The notes beneath the pieces were generated by a model, which saw nothing but the letters and a program-made list of their open reading frames with translations, ran no database searches and had not been told where the DNA came from. A DNA stretch of 64,000 nucleotides, taken from the NCBI RefSeq assembly GCF_019800005.1, contig NZ_JABGCL010000010.1:62001-126000 (forward strand), in the 5' to 3' direction. The translations under genes and the position numbers were made by a program. Below, one piece after another: positions 41,492 to 50,536 of the stretch; the stretch's first letter is position 1; every line of letters starts with the position of its first letter. Source of the stretch: Geminicoccus harenae (GTDB taxonomy: Bacteria > Pseudomonadota > Alphaproteobacteria > Geminicoccales > Geminicoccaceae).

Positions 41492-42776
41492 CGTCCAGGC
41501 TCCGGTGCAAGGCCTGCACGAGAGCAGACTCGCTGAAATCATCGAGGCAGGCCGGGCTCTGGCCGTCGGTGCGGCCCAGCCGGTTGCCCAGCCGGTAGGC
41601 GCCGAAGCGCTGCACCAACGTGCCGGCGATCGCCCGGATCATCTGCGGGCGGTGGGCCCCCGCCTGCTGGAGCGTGCGCCTCGCCATCTCCAGCTCGTTC
41701 TCGATCCGCACGAGCTGGCGGTCGAGCGTCGAGATCCGCTCGTCATACTGCCGGGACAGCTTGGCCTCCTGGCGCTCATAGGCGCTGCGCAGGCGGTTCA
41801 GCCGACGCTGCGCCCGCTCCGCCCGGGTCACCGCCGCCTCGTAGTCGGGGTGCGGGTCGTGGCGGATGAAGGAGATGATGGCGCCAACCACCAGCAGGGC
41901 CAGGTTGAGGATCAGGAGCGTCCAGCCAGGGCCGCCCAGCTCGACCGAGAGCACTTCCCGGGCACTGCCGAGCCCGCCCTCCAGGCCCTGGCGCAGCAGG
42001 GCCCCGAAGTCGTTGGCGGCCTCGGCCTCGATCAGGGCCAGGTAGTGCTGGCGCATCGCCGCGATGAAATAGATGAGCGGCAGGGCGATCACGAGGATCA
42101 GCACCACGCCGGCCAGATGGCCGAGCTTGCCGCCCAGTGTCTTGTAGCTGCTCGCCTGGCGCAGCCACAGCCCCGCCTGATGGGCGAAGAAGGCCAGGAG
42201 CAGGCCCACCGCGAACGACAGGAACAGGGAAACGATCGGCGCTTCCTGGAAGAACAGCTCGAAGGCCAGCCGGTTGATCGGGATCTCGGCGATCGCGATC
42301 ACCAGCAGCACGAAGGGGTAGACCGGCACCATGCTGGTGCGCAGCGGCCGGCCGAGATCGGCCTCGATCTGGGCGGCCCTCGCCCGCGCCTCGACCTGCT
42401 GCTCGGCCGCTGCCTGCATCCGGCTGCTGCGCGGGCCGATCGTCTTGTCCAGCGCCGCGATCGCACTGGCACGCTCCTCCAGGACTGCCGCCTTGCGCTT
42501 CTGGTAGTTCTCGTCGCTCTCGCGGGCGAGCTGGTCCGCCTCGCGCGCCTTGGCCTGGACCAGTTCGGCCCGTTCCCGCTCATAGGCCGCCAGTGCCGCC
42601 TTCGCCTCGCCGACCAGGCTCGCATAATAGAGGGATTCGCGGTCGTTGGGCTTGGGCTCGCCGGCGGCACCATGCCTGCGCCCGGTCGCCTCGTCCGCGC
42701 GCCGGTCGCCCGTGCTGTAGCGCAGGTAGCCGGACAGGCTGGCGTTGGCGATCTGCTGCAGTCGTTGGTCGGACAT
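41430..42776 (-). CDS. Coiled-coil membrane protein of unknown function
   Basis: 448 residues. Residues 50-145 are a charged coiled coil (AAYERERAELVQAKAREADQ). Four hydrophobic helices follow (about 148-168, 175-200, 225-246, 283-305), and residues 310-385 form a second coiled coil (RAERAQRRLNRLRSAYERQE). The architecture resembles DUF4407-type membrane proteins, but the resemblance is by eye only. No catalytic motif is seen. It lies directly upstream of, and overlaps, the vWA-like gene, suggesting a shared envelope task. Confidence 0.7.
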   Translation of the reverse strand: MSDQRLQQIANASLSGYLRYSTGDRRADEATGRRHGAAGEPKPNDRESLYYASLVGEAKAALAAYERERAELVQAKAREADQLARESDENYQKRKAAVLEERASAIAALDKTIGPRSSRMQAAAEQQVEARARAAQIEADLGRPLRTSMVPVYPFVLLVIAIAEIPINRLAFELFFQEAPIVSLFLSFAVGLLLAFFAHQAGLWLRQASSYKTLGGKLGHLAGVVLILVIALPLIYFIAAMRQHYLALIEAEAANDFGALLRQGLEGGLGSAREVLSVELGGPGWTLLILNLALLVVGAIISFIRHDPHPDYEAAVTRAERAQRRLNRLRSAYERQEAKLSRQYDERISTLDRQLVRIENELEMARRTLQQAGAHRPQMIRAIAGTLVQRFGAYRLGNRLGRTDGQSPACLDDFSESALVQALHRSLDDAPMAGIDDADNVVGMRPAG

Positions 42777-42850
42777 CCGGTGCTCCGGCAGGCCGAGCGG
42801 AAGCGCTCACCTAATCAGATCGCCCGAACCCGCCGCGGAATCAATCGGGG

Positions 42851-42879
42851 CGGGCGAGGTTTCCGGCATGCCTCGCCCG
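42851..42879 (-). terminator. Terminator-like hairpin after the GMC oxidoreductase gene
   Basis: CGGGCGAGG (42851-42859) and CCTCGCCCG (42871-42879) form a perfect nine-base-pair stem with an 11-base loop, 11 bases beyond the stop of the minus-strand GMC gene. No U run follows, so it may be a weak or Rho-assisted terminator. Confidence 0.5.
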
Positions 42880-42890
42880 GCCGTCGAGCC

Positions 42891-44486
42891 TCAGGCGCGC
42901 TCCACGCCCCGCATGATCGAGATCGCCCGGTCCGCGATCGCCATGGTCGGGGCGTTGGTGTTGGCCGAGACCAGCTTGGGCATGATCGAGGCGTCGATCA
43001 CCCGCAGCCCGTCCACCCCCTGCACGCGCAGGTCGGGACCCACCACCGTGTCGGCAGCACCCTCCCTGCCCATCCGGCAGGTGCCGACCGGGTGGAAGTC
43101 GGTGCGGGCGGTGCGGCGCAGGTGGCGGGTGATGTCCTCGTCGCTCTGCGCCTGCGGCCCCGGCAGGAGCTCGGTCGTGACCACGTCGCGCATCGGCCGA
43201 GCCGCGAGAATCTGCCGGGCAGCGCGCACGCCCAGGATGTGATGGCGCAGGTCGTCGGGGTGGCCCAGATAGTTCGGGTGGACCAGGGCCTTGTCCGCCG
43301 GGTCGGCCGAGCGCAGCTTCAGCCAGCCCACCGCGCGCGGGCGGAGCAGCACGGTGTGCAGGGTCACCCCGTCGACGTTCGGCACGTCGCCGGCATAGCT
43401 GGTGGTCGGCACGCAGTAGACCTGCATGACCGGGTCGCCATGGCCGTCCTCGGGCACATGGAAGGAGCAGGATTCCACGCCCGTGCTGGTGATCCGGCCG
43501 CGGCGGAACAGGAGGTACTCCACGCCGTTGAGCGCCATCTTCAGGCCGCGATCCTGCCCGAAATGGCCGTAGTCGCCGTTGGTGGCGGCCACCACCGGCG
43601 AGCCCGGATGATCCTGGAGGTTCTGGCCCACGCCCGGCAGGTCGACCTGCACCGCGACGCCATGCTCCCGCAGATGGTCGGCCGGGCCGATGCCGGACAG
43701 CATCAGGAGCTTGGGCGAGACGAAGGCGCCGGCCGCCAGCAGGACCTCGCCGTCCACCCTGGCCGTCTCCTGGCGGCCCTCGTGCCGGTATTCCACCGCC
43801 ACCGCCCGGCCGTTCTCCACCACGATCCGCGAGACGAGCGCGCGGGTGCGCAGATGGAGGTTCGGCGCGTCCATCACCGGGCGCAGGAAGGCGTCCACTG
43901 CGCTGCAGCGCCGGCCGGGCGTGCCGGTGATCTGCAGGTAGCCGACCCCGCCGGGCGCGCCATTGTTGAAGTCGTGGCGAAACGGCAGGCCCAGCCCCTG
44001 CGCGGTGCGCAGGAAGATGTTGGTCATCTCGCAGACGAAGCCGCCCTGGCCGACCTTTAGGGGTCCATCGATGCCGTGGAACTCGTTGTTGAAGCGGACA
44101 TTGCCCTCGAGCGCCCGGAAGTGCGGGAGGATCTTCGCCCAGGACCAGAGCGGGCTGCCGCTCATCTCACCCCATTCGTCATAGTCGCGAATGCGCCCGC
44201 GCATGTAGGCCTGGGCGTTGATGCTGCTGCCGCCGCCCAGCACCGCACCCTGCGGGATGGACAGCACCCGGTTGTCCAGTTGCGGCTGCGGCACGGTCTC
44301 GTAGTGGGTGACGTATTTCTTGTTGGAAAGCAGCTTCACGAAGCCCGCGGGGATCCGGAGCAGCCAGTTGTCGTCCGGCCCGCCTGCCTCCAGCAGGAGC
44401 ACCTTGGCGCCGAACTCCTGGGTCAGCCGCCATGCGGCCACGCAGCCAGCGCTGCCGCCCCCGATCACCACATAGTCGTAGTTCAC
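42891..44486 (-). CDS. GMC-family FAD oxidoreductase (choline-dehydrogenase-like)
   Basis: 531 residues. The FAD motif is YDYVVIGGGSAGCVAAWRL with LLLEAGG. GMC signature 1 lies around GAVLGGGSSINAQAYMRG and signature 2 around GAFVSPKLLMLSGIGP. The C-terminal catalytic His is in RTDFHPVGTCRMG with Asn in SANTNAPTMAIA. Such enzymes oxidise alcohols; with no betaine aldehyde dehydrogenase nearby, the substrate is open. The frame can start at 44510 with TTG, but AAGGAA nine bases before the GTG at 44486 makes that the better start. It stands alone and ends at a hairpin. Confidence 0.92.
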   Translation of the reverse strand: MNYDYVVIGGGSAGCVAAWRLTQEFGAKVLLLEAGGPDDNWLLRIPAGFVKLLSNKKYVTHYETVPQPQLDNRVLSIPQGAVLGGGSSINAQAYMRGRIRDYDEWGEMSGSPLWSWAKILPHFRALEGNVRFNNEFHGIDGPLKVGQGGFVCEMTNIFLRTAQGLGLPFRHDFNNGAPGGVGYLQITGTPGRRCSAVDAFLRPVMDAPNLHLRTRALVSRIVVENGRAVAVEYRHEGRQETARVDGEVLLAAGAFVSPKLLMLSGIGPADHLREHGVAVQVDLPGVGQNLQDHPGSPVVAATNGDYGHFGQDRGLKMALNGVEYLLFRRGRITSTGVESCSFHVPEDGHGDPVMQVYCVPTTSYAGDVPNVDGVTLHTVLLRPRAVGWLKLRSADPADKALVHPNYLGHPDDLRHHILGVRAARQILAARPMRDVVTTELLPGPQAQSDEDITRHLRRTARTDFHPVGTCRMGREGAADTVVGPDLRVQGVDGLRVIDASIMPKLVSANTNAPTMAIADRAISIMRGVERA

Positions 44487-44612
44487 GACCACCGCTTCCT
44501 TCTGTCGCAAAACGTTTTATCGGCGCATGGCGCCGAGCCCCTCCTGCCGCCGTCACCGGACGACGTGTTGTCAGCCTAGGAAGGAAGGGGGTCACTCGCC
44601 AGGGCGACGGGG

Positions 44613-45062
44613 TCAGCCCTGCTGCGGCAGGCCGAAGCCCAGCAGGTCGAGCCTTCCACGTGCCTTCGGGAGCTGCTCGACCAGCCGGTCCAGCGCATCG
44701 GCCGGCAGCTCGACCCGGCTGATCTCCTCGCCGGCCCGTTCCAGCAGCACCGCACCGGCCACCCGGCGCGCCACCAGCTCGGCACCATCGGCCAGCCGGC
44801 CCGAGCCGGCGAGCACCACGCCGTCGGCAGGCTCGCCCTGCAGCCCCGCCTGGGCCTGGCGGCACAAGACGAGGAAGGCGTCGACCTCGATCGCCTCGGC
44901 GGCCAGCTCCATGGCATCGGCCTGGGCCGGCGAGCCGGCCTCGTCGCGGGTCCACCAGCCGAGTTCCACCGTCCCGCGGTCGGGCAGGTGGCGCAGGATC
45001 AGCAGCCGATCGTCATGGCGGATGCTCGCCAGGACCACCGCGTCCTCGTTCGTGCTGGCCAT
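44613..45062 (-). CDS. Hypothetical protein, 149 aa
   Basis: Not recognised. From the Met at 45062 the protein begins MASTNEDAVVLASIRHDDRLL and has an alternating pattern of short hydrophobic strands and acidic helices (MELAAEAIEVDAFLVLCRQ). There is no signal peptide, membrane helix or clear motif. A longer frame begins at 45119 with an Arg-rich stretch that looks non-coding. It lies alone between the GMC gene and the sdh terminator. The even codon use and absence of stops support a gene, but the evidence is modest. Confidence 0.5.
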   Translation of the reverse strand: MASTNEDAVVLASIRHDDRLLILRHLPDRGTVELGWWTRDEAGSPAQADAMELAAEAIEVDAFLVLCRQAQAGLQGEPADGVVLAGSGRLADGAELVARRVAGAVLLERAGEEISRVELPADALDRLVEQLPKARGRLDLLGFGLPQQG

Positions 45063-45161
45063 CTTCGTCCGCTTCCTGCCGCCGGCTCCCGTCGCCATCC
45101 TCCGGGCGCATCCAAGCAACCCGGTGCGCGCGGCAGCAGCGGCGAGAGGTGGCGCAAAAAC

Positions 45162-45187
45162 AAAAGGGAGGCTTACACCTCCCTTTT
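45162..45187 (-). terminator. Intrinsic terminator of the sdh operon
   Basis: AAAAGGGAGG (45162-45171) pairs perfectly with CCTCCCTTTT (45178-45187) around a six-base loop. Read on the minus strand, the stem is followed by a T-rich tail (TTTTGTTTTTG). It lies 94 bases after the sdhB stop, with no gene between, and is the clear end of the sdhCDAB transcript. Confidence 0.92.
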
Positions 45188-45280
45188 CAACTCGGACCTG
45201 CGTGTGTGGGCTTATGCCTCTTCGTATGGTCCGATCTTATTGGATTCTGATGACTCCACAAGTGGCTTGTCGAAGGAAGC

Positions 45281-46060
45281 TTACAGGGTCCGCTCGACGA
45301 TCAGTTTCTTGATCTCGGAGATCGCCTTGGCCGGGTTCAGCCCCTTGGGGCAGGTGTTGGCGCAGTTCATGATGGTGTGGCAGCGGTAGAGCTTGAACGG
45401 ATCCTCAAGGTCGTCCAGGCGCTCGCCGGTGGCCTCGTCGCGGCTGTCGGCGATCCACCGATGGGCCTGGAGCAAGGTCGCCGGGCCGAGATACTTGTCG
45501 CCGTTCCACCAGTAGGACGGGCAGGAGGTCGTGCAGCAGGCGCACAGGATGCAGTCGTAGAGGCCGTCGAGCTTCTCGCGCTCCTCGACCGACTGGACGC
45601 GCTCGCGCGCCGGCTCCGGGCTCTCGGTCTTGAGCCAGGGCTGGATCGATTCGTACTGCGCCCAGAAATGGGTGAAGTCGACGACCAGGTCCTTGATGAC
45701 CTCCATGTGCGGCAGCGGGTAGATCTTCACCGCGCCCTTGCAGTCGTCGATCGCCTTCAGGCAGGCCAGCGTGTTCTCGCCGTCGATGTTCATCGAGCAG
45801 GAGCCGCAGATCCCTTCACGGCAGGAGCGCCGGAAGGTCAGCGTGCCGTCGACCTCACCTTTGATCTTGATCAGCGCGTCCAGGACCATCGGGCCGCACT
45901 TGTCCAGGTCGAGCTCGTAGGTGTCGATGCGCGGATTGGTGCCCCATTCCGGATCGTAGCGATAGATCCGGAACTCCTTGACGTTCGTGGCACCGTCGGC
46001 GGCCTTGTGCCGCTCGCCCTCGACCGGGCGGGAGTTCTTCGGAAGGGCGAATTCGGCCAT
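45281..46060 (-). CDS. sdhB: Succinate dehydrogenase iron-sulfur subunit
   Basis: 259 residues. The three cluster-binding Cys groups are visible: [15 protein letters not shown] for the 2Fe-2S centre, [16 protein letters not shown] and [17 protein letters not shown] for the 4Fe-4S and 3Fe-4S centres. It passes electrons from the FAD subunit to quinone in complex II of the TCA cycle and respiratory chain. It is last in the sdhCDAB order. A gap of 207 bases with a large stem-loop separates it from sdhA, longer than the other gaps of the operon. Confidence 0.97.
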   Translation of the reverse strand: MAEFALPKNSRPVEGERHKAADGATNVKEFRIYRYDPEWGTNPRIDTYELDLDKCGPMVLDALIKIKGEVDGTLTFRRSCREGICGSCSMNIDGENTLACLKAIDDCKGAVKIYPLPHMEVIKDLVVDFTHFWAQYESIQPWLKTESPEPARERVQSVEEREKLDGLYDCILCACCTTSCPSYWWNGDKYLGPATLLQAHRWIADSRDEATGERLDDLEDPFKLYRCHTIMNCANTCPKGLNPAKAISEIKKLIVERTL

Positions 46061-46195
46061 GTGAAGTTCCAGTCCCAGGTCGCCCGAACGTCAGCGCCAC
46101 GCCCGACGGTTCTGCGACACGTTACGACGAGCCGGCCGCAGGCAGCGGGCTCCACCGAGAATAGACATGAAATGATCGGACGAGGTGCCGGCCGG

Positions 46196-46246
46196 CATAT
46201 CGCCCGCCCGAGCGGAGGAACATGCCCTCCGCCGGCAGGCGATATG
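46196..46246 (-). repeat. Two-part stem-loop in the sdhA-sdhB gap
   Basis: Outer arms CATATCGCC (46196-46204) and GGCGATATG (46238-46246) and inner arms GCGGAGG (46212-46218) and CCTCCGC (46226-46232) are all perfect. The folded RNA would be about 51 bases long. It lies just after the sdhA stop codon on the transcribed strand and lacks a U run, so it may mark an RNA-processing or partial attenuation point. Confidence 0.6.
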
Positions 46247-46267
46247 TGGGGACCTGCTGAACAAGGT

Positions 46268-48058
46268 TCAATAAACCCGCTTGGCAGGCTTCACCGTCTC
46301 CACCTCGTTGCTCAGCGTGTTCATGTGCACCGGGCGGTCGGAGATCGCGGTCTTGTACCGGTCGTCGATCCAGATGATCGTGTGCTTCATCCAGTTCTCG
46401 TCGTCGCGCTCGGGATAGTCCTCACGCGCATGGGCGCCACGGCTCTCGGTGCGATAGCGCGCCGATTCCATGGTGGTGACCGCCTGCAGCATCAGGTTCT
46501 GCAGCTCCAATGCCTCGACCAGGTCGCTGTTCCAGACCTTGGAGCGGTCGTCGATGCGGATGTCGGCCAGGCTCTCGGCGACCTCCGCGATCTTCACGCA
46601 GCCCTCGTCCAGGATCGGGCCCTCGCGGAAGACCGCCGCATGACGCTGCATGGTCCGCTGCATCGCGAGGCGGATCTCGCCGACCCGCGACCCGCCCGAG
46701 GCATGGCGGAGCCGGTCCAGCCGCTCCAGCGCCTGCTCGGCATTGTCCCTCGCCAGCGGCTTGTGGGCGCTGCCGGGGGTGATCAGCTCCGCTGCCCGGT
46801 GCGCCGCCGCGCGGCCGAACACCACGAGATCGATCAGCGAGTTGCCGCCCAGACGATTGGCACCATGCACCGAGGCGCAGGCCGCCTCGCCCACCGCCAT
46901 CAGGCCCGGCACCGGCACGTCCGGATCGTCGCCCTTGCGGGTCAGCACCTCGGTCCGCCAGTTGGTCGGGATCCCGCCCATGTTGTAGTGGCAGGTCGGC
47001 ACCACCGGGATCGGCTGCTTGGTCACGTCGACGCCGGCGAAGACCTTGGCGGTCTCGGAGATGCCGGGCAGGCGCTCGTGCAGGACCTTCGGGTCCAGGT
47101 GCTCCAGATGCAGGTGGATGTGGTCCTTGTGCTCGCCCACGCCACGACCCTCGTTGATCTCGATGGTCATGGCGCGGCTGACCACGTCGCGCGACGCCAG
47201 GTCCTTGGCCGAGGGGGCATAGCGCTCCATGAAGCGCTCACCCTCGCTGTTGGTGAGGTAGCCGCCCTCGCCCCGGGCGCCCTCGGTGATCAGGCAACCG
47301 GCGCCATAGATCCCGGAAGGATGGAATTGGACGAATTCCAGGTCCTGGAGCGGCAAACCGGCCCGCAGGACCATGGCGTTGCCGTCGCCGGTGCAGGTAT
47401 GGGCGGAGGTGGCCGAGAAGTAGACCCGGCCATAGCCCCCGGTGGCCAGGCAGGTGAGCTGGCTGCGGAAGCGATGGATCGAGCCATCCGCGATGTTCAT
47501 CGCGATGATGCCGCGGCACGCCCCCTCGTCGTCCATGAGCAGGTCGAGCGCGAAATACTCGGAAAAGAACTGGACCTTGTTCTTGAGTGCCTGCTGGTAG
47601 AGCGTGTGCAGGATGACGTGGCCGGTGCGGTCGGCAGCGGCGCAGGTCCGGTAAGCCTGGGACTTGCCGAAGCCCACCGACTGGCCGCCGAAGGCCCGCT
47701 GGTAGATCTTGCCTTCCTTGGTGCGCGAGAACGGCACACCGTAATGCTCCAGCTCGATCACCGAGGCCGGCGCATTCTTGGTCATGTACTCGATGGCGTC
47801 CTGGTCGCCCAGCCAGTCCGACCCCTTCACGGTGTCGTACATGTGGAAGCGCCAGTCGTCCTCGTTCATGTTGCCGAGCGCAGCGTTGATGCCGCCCTGC
47901 GCTGCCACGGTGTGGGAGCGGGTCGGGTAGACCTTGGTGACGCAGGCGACCTTCAGCCCCGCCTCGACCATGCCCACCGCGGCACGCAGGCCGGCGCCGC
48001 CGGCGCCCACGACCAGTGCGTCGTAGGCATGTTCGGTGATCGGATAGGCGGTGCTCAT
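46268..48058 (-). CDS. sdhA: Succinate dehydrogenase flavoprotein subunit
   Basis: 596 residues, full length. The FAD fold begins [18 protein letters not shown]. The covalent-FAD segment is [17 protein letters not shown], and the dicarboxylate site includes [21 protein letters not shown] and the catalytic Arg in the [13 protein letters not shown] region. [20 protein letters not shown] is also present. It oxidises succinate to fumarate in complex II, facing the cytoplasm. It follows sdhD after four bases. On the other strand very long open frames mirror this gene and are shadows. Confidence 0.98.
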   Translation of the reverse strand: MSTAYPITEHAYDALVVGAGGAGLRAAVGMVEAGLKVACVTKVYPTRSHTVAAQGGINAALGNMNEDDWRFHMYDTVKGSDWLGDQDAIEYMTKNAPASVIELEHYGVPFSRTKEGKIYQRAFGGQSVGFGKSQAYRTCAAADRTGHVILHTLYQQALKNKVQFFSEYFALDLLMDDEGACRGIIAMNIADGSIHRFRSQLTCLATGGYGRVYFSATSAHTCTGDGNAMVLRAGLPLQDLEFVQFHPSGIYGAGCLITEGARGEGGYLTNSEGERFMERYAPSAKDLASRDVVSRAMTIEINEGRGVGEHKDHIHLHLEHLDPKVLHERLPGISETAKVFAGVDVTKQPIPVVPTCHYNMGGIPTNWRTEVLTRKGDDPDVPVPGLMAVGEAACASVHGANRLGGNSLIDLVVFGRAAAHRAAELITPGSAHKPLARDNAEQALERLDRLRHASGGSRVGEIRLAMQRTMQRHAAVFREGPILDEGCVKIAEVAESLADIRIDDRSKVWNSDLVEALELQNLMLQAVTTMESARYRTESRGAHAREDYPERDDENWMKHTIIWIDDRYKTAISDRPVHMNTLSNEVETVKPAKRVY

Positions 48059-48062
48059 TGCC

Positions 48063-48449
48063 TCAACCCCGCAGGGAGATGGTCACGATGGAGAAGATGG
48101 CCGCGACGGCCAGCGCCACCGCGACCAGATTGAGGGCCAGCAGGGCCGCGATCTTGTAGGGCCGGCCGTGGACATAGTCCTCGATCACCACCTGCACACC
48201 GAGCTTGGTGTGGTAGAAGATCGAGATCATCCAGGCCGACATCAGGCTGGCATTGATCGGCGACGAGAACCACGCCACCCATTCCGAATAGCCGGACCCG
48301 GCCATGCGGATGAGCTGGGTGACGAACCAGATCTCGAGCAGCAGCTCGGAAATCGAGGTGATCCGCTGCAGCTTCCAATGGTGAACCCCCTCCTTGGCCG
48401 AGCCGAGGCCGCGTGCCCGTGCCAGAGGGGTGCGGAATGACGTTGCCAT
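48063..48449 (-). CDS. sdhD: Succinate dehydrogenase membrane anchor subunit D
   Basis: 128 residues with three helices (about 30-50, 62-82 and 98-122). The haem/quinone-side motif [17 protein letters not shown] follows helix 2. [21 protein letters not shown] at the start is typical of alphaproteobacterial SdhD. It anchors complex II in the membrane with SdhC. The ATG at 48449 is 11 bases after the sdhC stop and 4 bases separate it from sdhA. Confidence 0.93.
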   Translation of the reverse strand: MATSFRTPLARARGLGSAKEGVHHWKLQRITSISELLLEIWFVTQLIRMAGSGYSEWVAWFSSPINASLMSAWMISIFYHTKLGVQVVIEDYVHGRPYKIAALLALNLVAVALAVAAIFSIVTISLRG

Positions 48450-48460
48450 GAACGGCCTCC

Positions 48461-48874
48461 TCAGCGGGCGATCAGGAAGGCGATCCAGACCAGGACGGTC
48501 AGGACGCCCGTGCCAACCGCCACGATCATGCCGGTCCGCCGGAACTGTGCCGGGTGGAAGCCGTAGCCCGCGTCCCAGGCCAGGTGCCGGATGCCGTTCA
48601 GCAGGTGATAGGCCCAGGCCACGGTGATCCCGAACATCACCAGGAGGCCGAACCAGCTGCCGGCCAGGGAATGCACGCGCTCGAATGCGTCCGGACCCGA
48701 AGCCAGCGCCACCAGCCACCAGACCAGCAGCAGGAGCGCCACAGAAAGAGCGATGCCGGTTGCGCGGTGCAGGATCGACATCATCATGCTGGCATACCAG
48801 CGGTAGATCTGAAGATGCGGCGAAAGGGGCCGTCTTGCCTGCACGATCGCATCCTCCGGCGTGCGCGAAGCCAT
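48461..48874 (-). CDS. sdhC: Succinate dehydrogenase cytochrome b556 subunit
   Basis: 137 residues from the Met at 48874; a longer frame upstream to 49045 lacks the family N terminus. PLSPHLQIYRWYASMMMSILHRATGIALS contains the conserved haem-ligand region, and AYHLLNGIRHLAWD is the second signature. Three membrane helices are present. It is the first gene of the operon, with a plausible promoter at 48912-48939. The product is the haem-bearing anchor of complex II. Confidence 0.93.
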   Translation of the reverse strand: MASRTPEDAIVQARRPLSPHLQIYRWYASMMMSILHRATGIALSVALLLLVWWLVALASGPDAFERVHSLAGSWFGLLVMFGITVAWAYHLLNGIRHLAWDAGYGFHPAQFRRTGMIVAVGTGVLTVLVWIAFLIAR

Positions 48875-48911
48875 GATAGCGGCAGAGATGATCAACGGGT
48901 CGCTGGCGCGC

Positions 48912-48939
48912 AACCTAGGTTTCCGCAAGCCTCTGTCAA
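48912..48939 (-). promoter_or_regulatory. sdhC: sdh operon promoter candidate
   Basis: On the minus strand a perfect -35 box TTGACA (48939-48934) is followed after 16 bases by TAGGTT (48917-48912). The -10 box is about 37 bases before the sdhC ATG, a normal spacing for the 5' leader. No operator was recognised. Confidence 0.5.
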
Positions 48940-49063
48940 TCTTCGCGCAACCGGGCCAGGCGGGGCCGGGTCCGGTTGCCAGCGCCTCTTGCACCCACCT
49001 CATGGCAGGGATGCGCGATCCGGACGGCTCCGCATCCGCAGCCATTCCAGGTGTCTTGACGGT

Positions 49064-49229
49064 TTACCGGGCGGCCTGATCCGGCTGCTCATCGATGCTC
49101 GCCTCGTCATGTCGCTGACGATCACCGCCACCTTGCGGCCTGCGCCCAGGGCGAGCACATGCTGGAGTGGCGTCGCCTTGCCGCTGCCGGGAAGCCGGGC
49201 AGCACGGTCATGGGCAGGCGGCGAGGCAT
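49064..49229 (-). pseudogene. Frameshifted N-terminal relic of a COG0523 (CobW-like) GTPase
   Basis: On the minus strand an ATG at 49229 opens MPRRLPMTVLPGF, the usual start of COG0523 GTPases. After what looks like a one-base deletion the next frame continues GSGKATPLQHVLA and GRKVAVIVSDM, the P-loop and following strand. A second one-base loss moves to EASIDEQPDQAAR, matching the EVNIDA-type block, then a TAA at 49066-49064. It is a decayed head-to-head copy beside the intact gene at 49332. The rest of the ancestral gene is gone. Confidence 0.7.
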
Positions 49230-49259
49230 CGGCCGGGTCCTCGTGCCAGAGGGATCCCG

Positions 49260-49274
49260 CCGAATGTTGTTCGG
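49260..49274. promoter_or_regulatory. CCGAA-N5-TTCGG inverted repeat before the COG0523 gene
   Basis: A 15-base palindrome with perfect five-base arms lies between the COG0523 relic and the intact COG0523 gene, 57 bases before its ATG. COG0523 genes are often under a zinc-sensing repressor, but the sequence does not resemble a known Zur box, so its role is open. Confidence 0.3.
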
Positions 49275-49331
49275 TGACACACATGTCAGGCGGTGCCGTT
49301 CGCGTGGCGCCCAGGCGGGAACGGAGCGAGG

Positions 49332-50456
49332 ATGCAGGTGGAGATTCCCGGACCGGAGCAGAAGCTGCCGGTCGTGCTGCTGACGGGCTTTCTCGGCTCG
49401 GGCAAGACCACGCTGCTGGCACGGCTCCTCAAGGACCCGGCCATGGCCGGCACGGCGGTGATCATCAACGAGTTCGGCGAGATCGGCCTGGACCACGACC
49501 TGGTGGAGGCGGGCGACGAGTCCGAGGGCACGGTCGAGCTGGCGTCGGGCTGCCTGTGCTGCACGATCCGCGGCGACCTCGCCCGCACCATGCACGGCCT
49601 CTATGGCCGGATGCGGGAGGGCAAGATCCGGTCGTTCCACCGGGTCGTGATCGAGACCACCGGGCTCGCCGACCCAGCGCCGATCCTGCAGACCCTGATG
49701 CAGGACGCCGCGATCGACCATTTCTTCCGGCTGGAGGCGGTGGTCACCCTGGTGGATGGCGTGAATGGCGCCGATACGCTCGACCGGCAGCCGGAGGCGG
49801 TCAAGCAGGCGGCGGTCGCCGACCGGCTGGTGCTGACCAAGACGGACCTGGCATCCCTGGACCGCATCCAGGCCCTGGAGGACCGGCTGCGCCGGCTGAA
49901 CCCGGCAGCCCCGATCCTGAAGGTCGTTCATGGCCAGATCGCGCCCGACCAGCTCCTGTGCGGCGGCCTCTACGACCCGGCGACCAAGTCGATCGACGTC
50001 CAGCGCTGGCTGGCGGAAGAAGCCTATCACGGGCACACCCATGACCACGGTCATCACCATGACCATGACCATGCGCACGACCACCGTCACCATGACGGCC
50101 AGCACGCCCATGACGTGAACCGCCATGACGAGCACATCCGCGCGTTCGCCATCCGCAAGTCGGAGCCGATCCCGGCCCAGGCCTTCTCCCTGTTCCTGGA
50201 CCTCCTGACCGCCCAGCGCGGCGCCGACCTGCTCCGGGTCAAGGGCATCGTGCACATCGCCGAGGAGCCGGAGCGGCCCCTGGTCTTCCACGCGGTCCAG
50301 CATGTGATGCACCCGCCGGTCACGCTGGACCGGTGGCCGTCGGCGGACCGGGACACGCGGCTCGTGTTCATCGTCCGCGACATCGACAAGGCGCAGATCC
50401 AGAACTTCCTGGACGCGCTCACCCGCGCCCATGGCAGCCTCGCGGGTGCCGGCTGA
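49332..50456 (+). CDS. COG0523 (CobW/ZNG-type) metallochaperone GTPase with His-rich loop
   Basis: 374 residues. The P-loop is GFLGSGKTTLLARL (about residue 18-31), the conserved metal site CxCC is in ELASGCLCCTIRG, Walker B lies in VVIETTGLADPAPI and the GTP base motif is TKTD. Between the GTPase and the C-terminal CobW domain lies a tract of about 35 residues with many His and Asp (HGHTHDHGHHHDHDHAHDHR), a zinc or nickel store typical of these proteins. The ATG at 49332 has a GGAGCGAGG-type site. It probably delivers zinc to an enzyme; which one is unknown. Confidence 0.93.
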   Translation: MQVEIPGPEQKLPVVLLTGFLGSGKTTLLARLLKDPAMAGTAVIINEFGEIGLDHDLVEAGDESEGTVELASGCLCCTIRGDLARTMHGLYGRMREGKIRSFHRVVIETTGLADPAPILQTLMQDAAIDHFFRLEAVVTLVDGVNGADTLDRQPEAVKQAAVADRLVLTKTDLASLDRIQALEDRLRRLNPAAPILKVVHGQIAPDQLLCGGLYDPATKSIDVQRWLAEEAYHGHTHDHGHHHDHDHAHDHRHHDGQHAHDVNRHDEHIRAFAIRKSEPIPAQAFSLFLDLLTAQRGADLLRVKGIVHIAEEPERPLVFHAVQHVMHPPVTLDRWPSADRDTRLVFIVRDIDKAQIQNFLDALTRAHGSLAGAG

Positions 50457-50536
50457 CCAGGTGATGCCCGACACAGCATGAGCCGCCGCTGTCGGCTAGT
50501 TTCGCCTCATCCGTCTTTTGCGACCAATGAGGTTGA

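Noticed and set aside
41415..44060. 881-codon open frame on the plus strand
   Set aside because: It mirrors the GMC oxidoreductase and coiled-coil genes; the translated text is Arg/His/Gly/Ala-rich with no family motif, a usual G+C shadow.
45188..45280. tRNA or small RNA between the sdhB end and its terminator
   Set aside because: The stretch is A/T-richer but gives no cloverleaf and no T-loop sequence; it is best read as the sdhB 3' untranslated region.
45377..48133. 918-codon open frame on the plus strand
   Set aside because: It is antisense to sdhB and sdhA, whose motifs are complete; no coding character of its own.
49260..49274. Zur box upstream of the COG0523 gene
   Set aside because: The palindrome CCGAA-N5-TTCGG lacks the A/T-rich TGTTATA-type arms of Zur sites; kept only as an unassigned inverted repeat.
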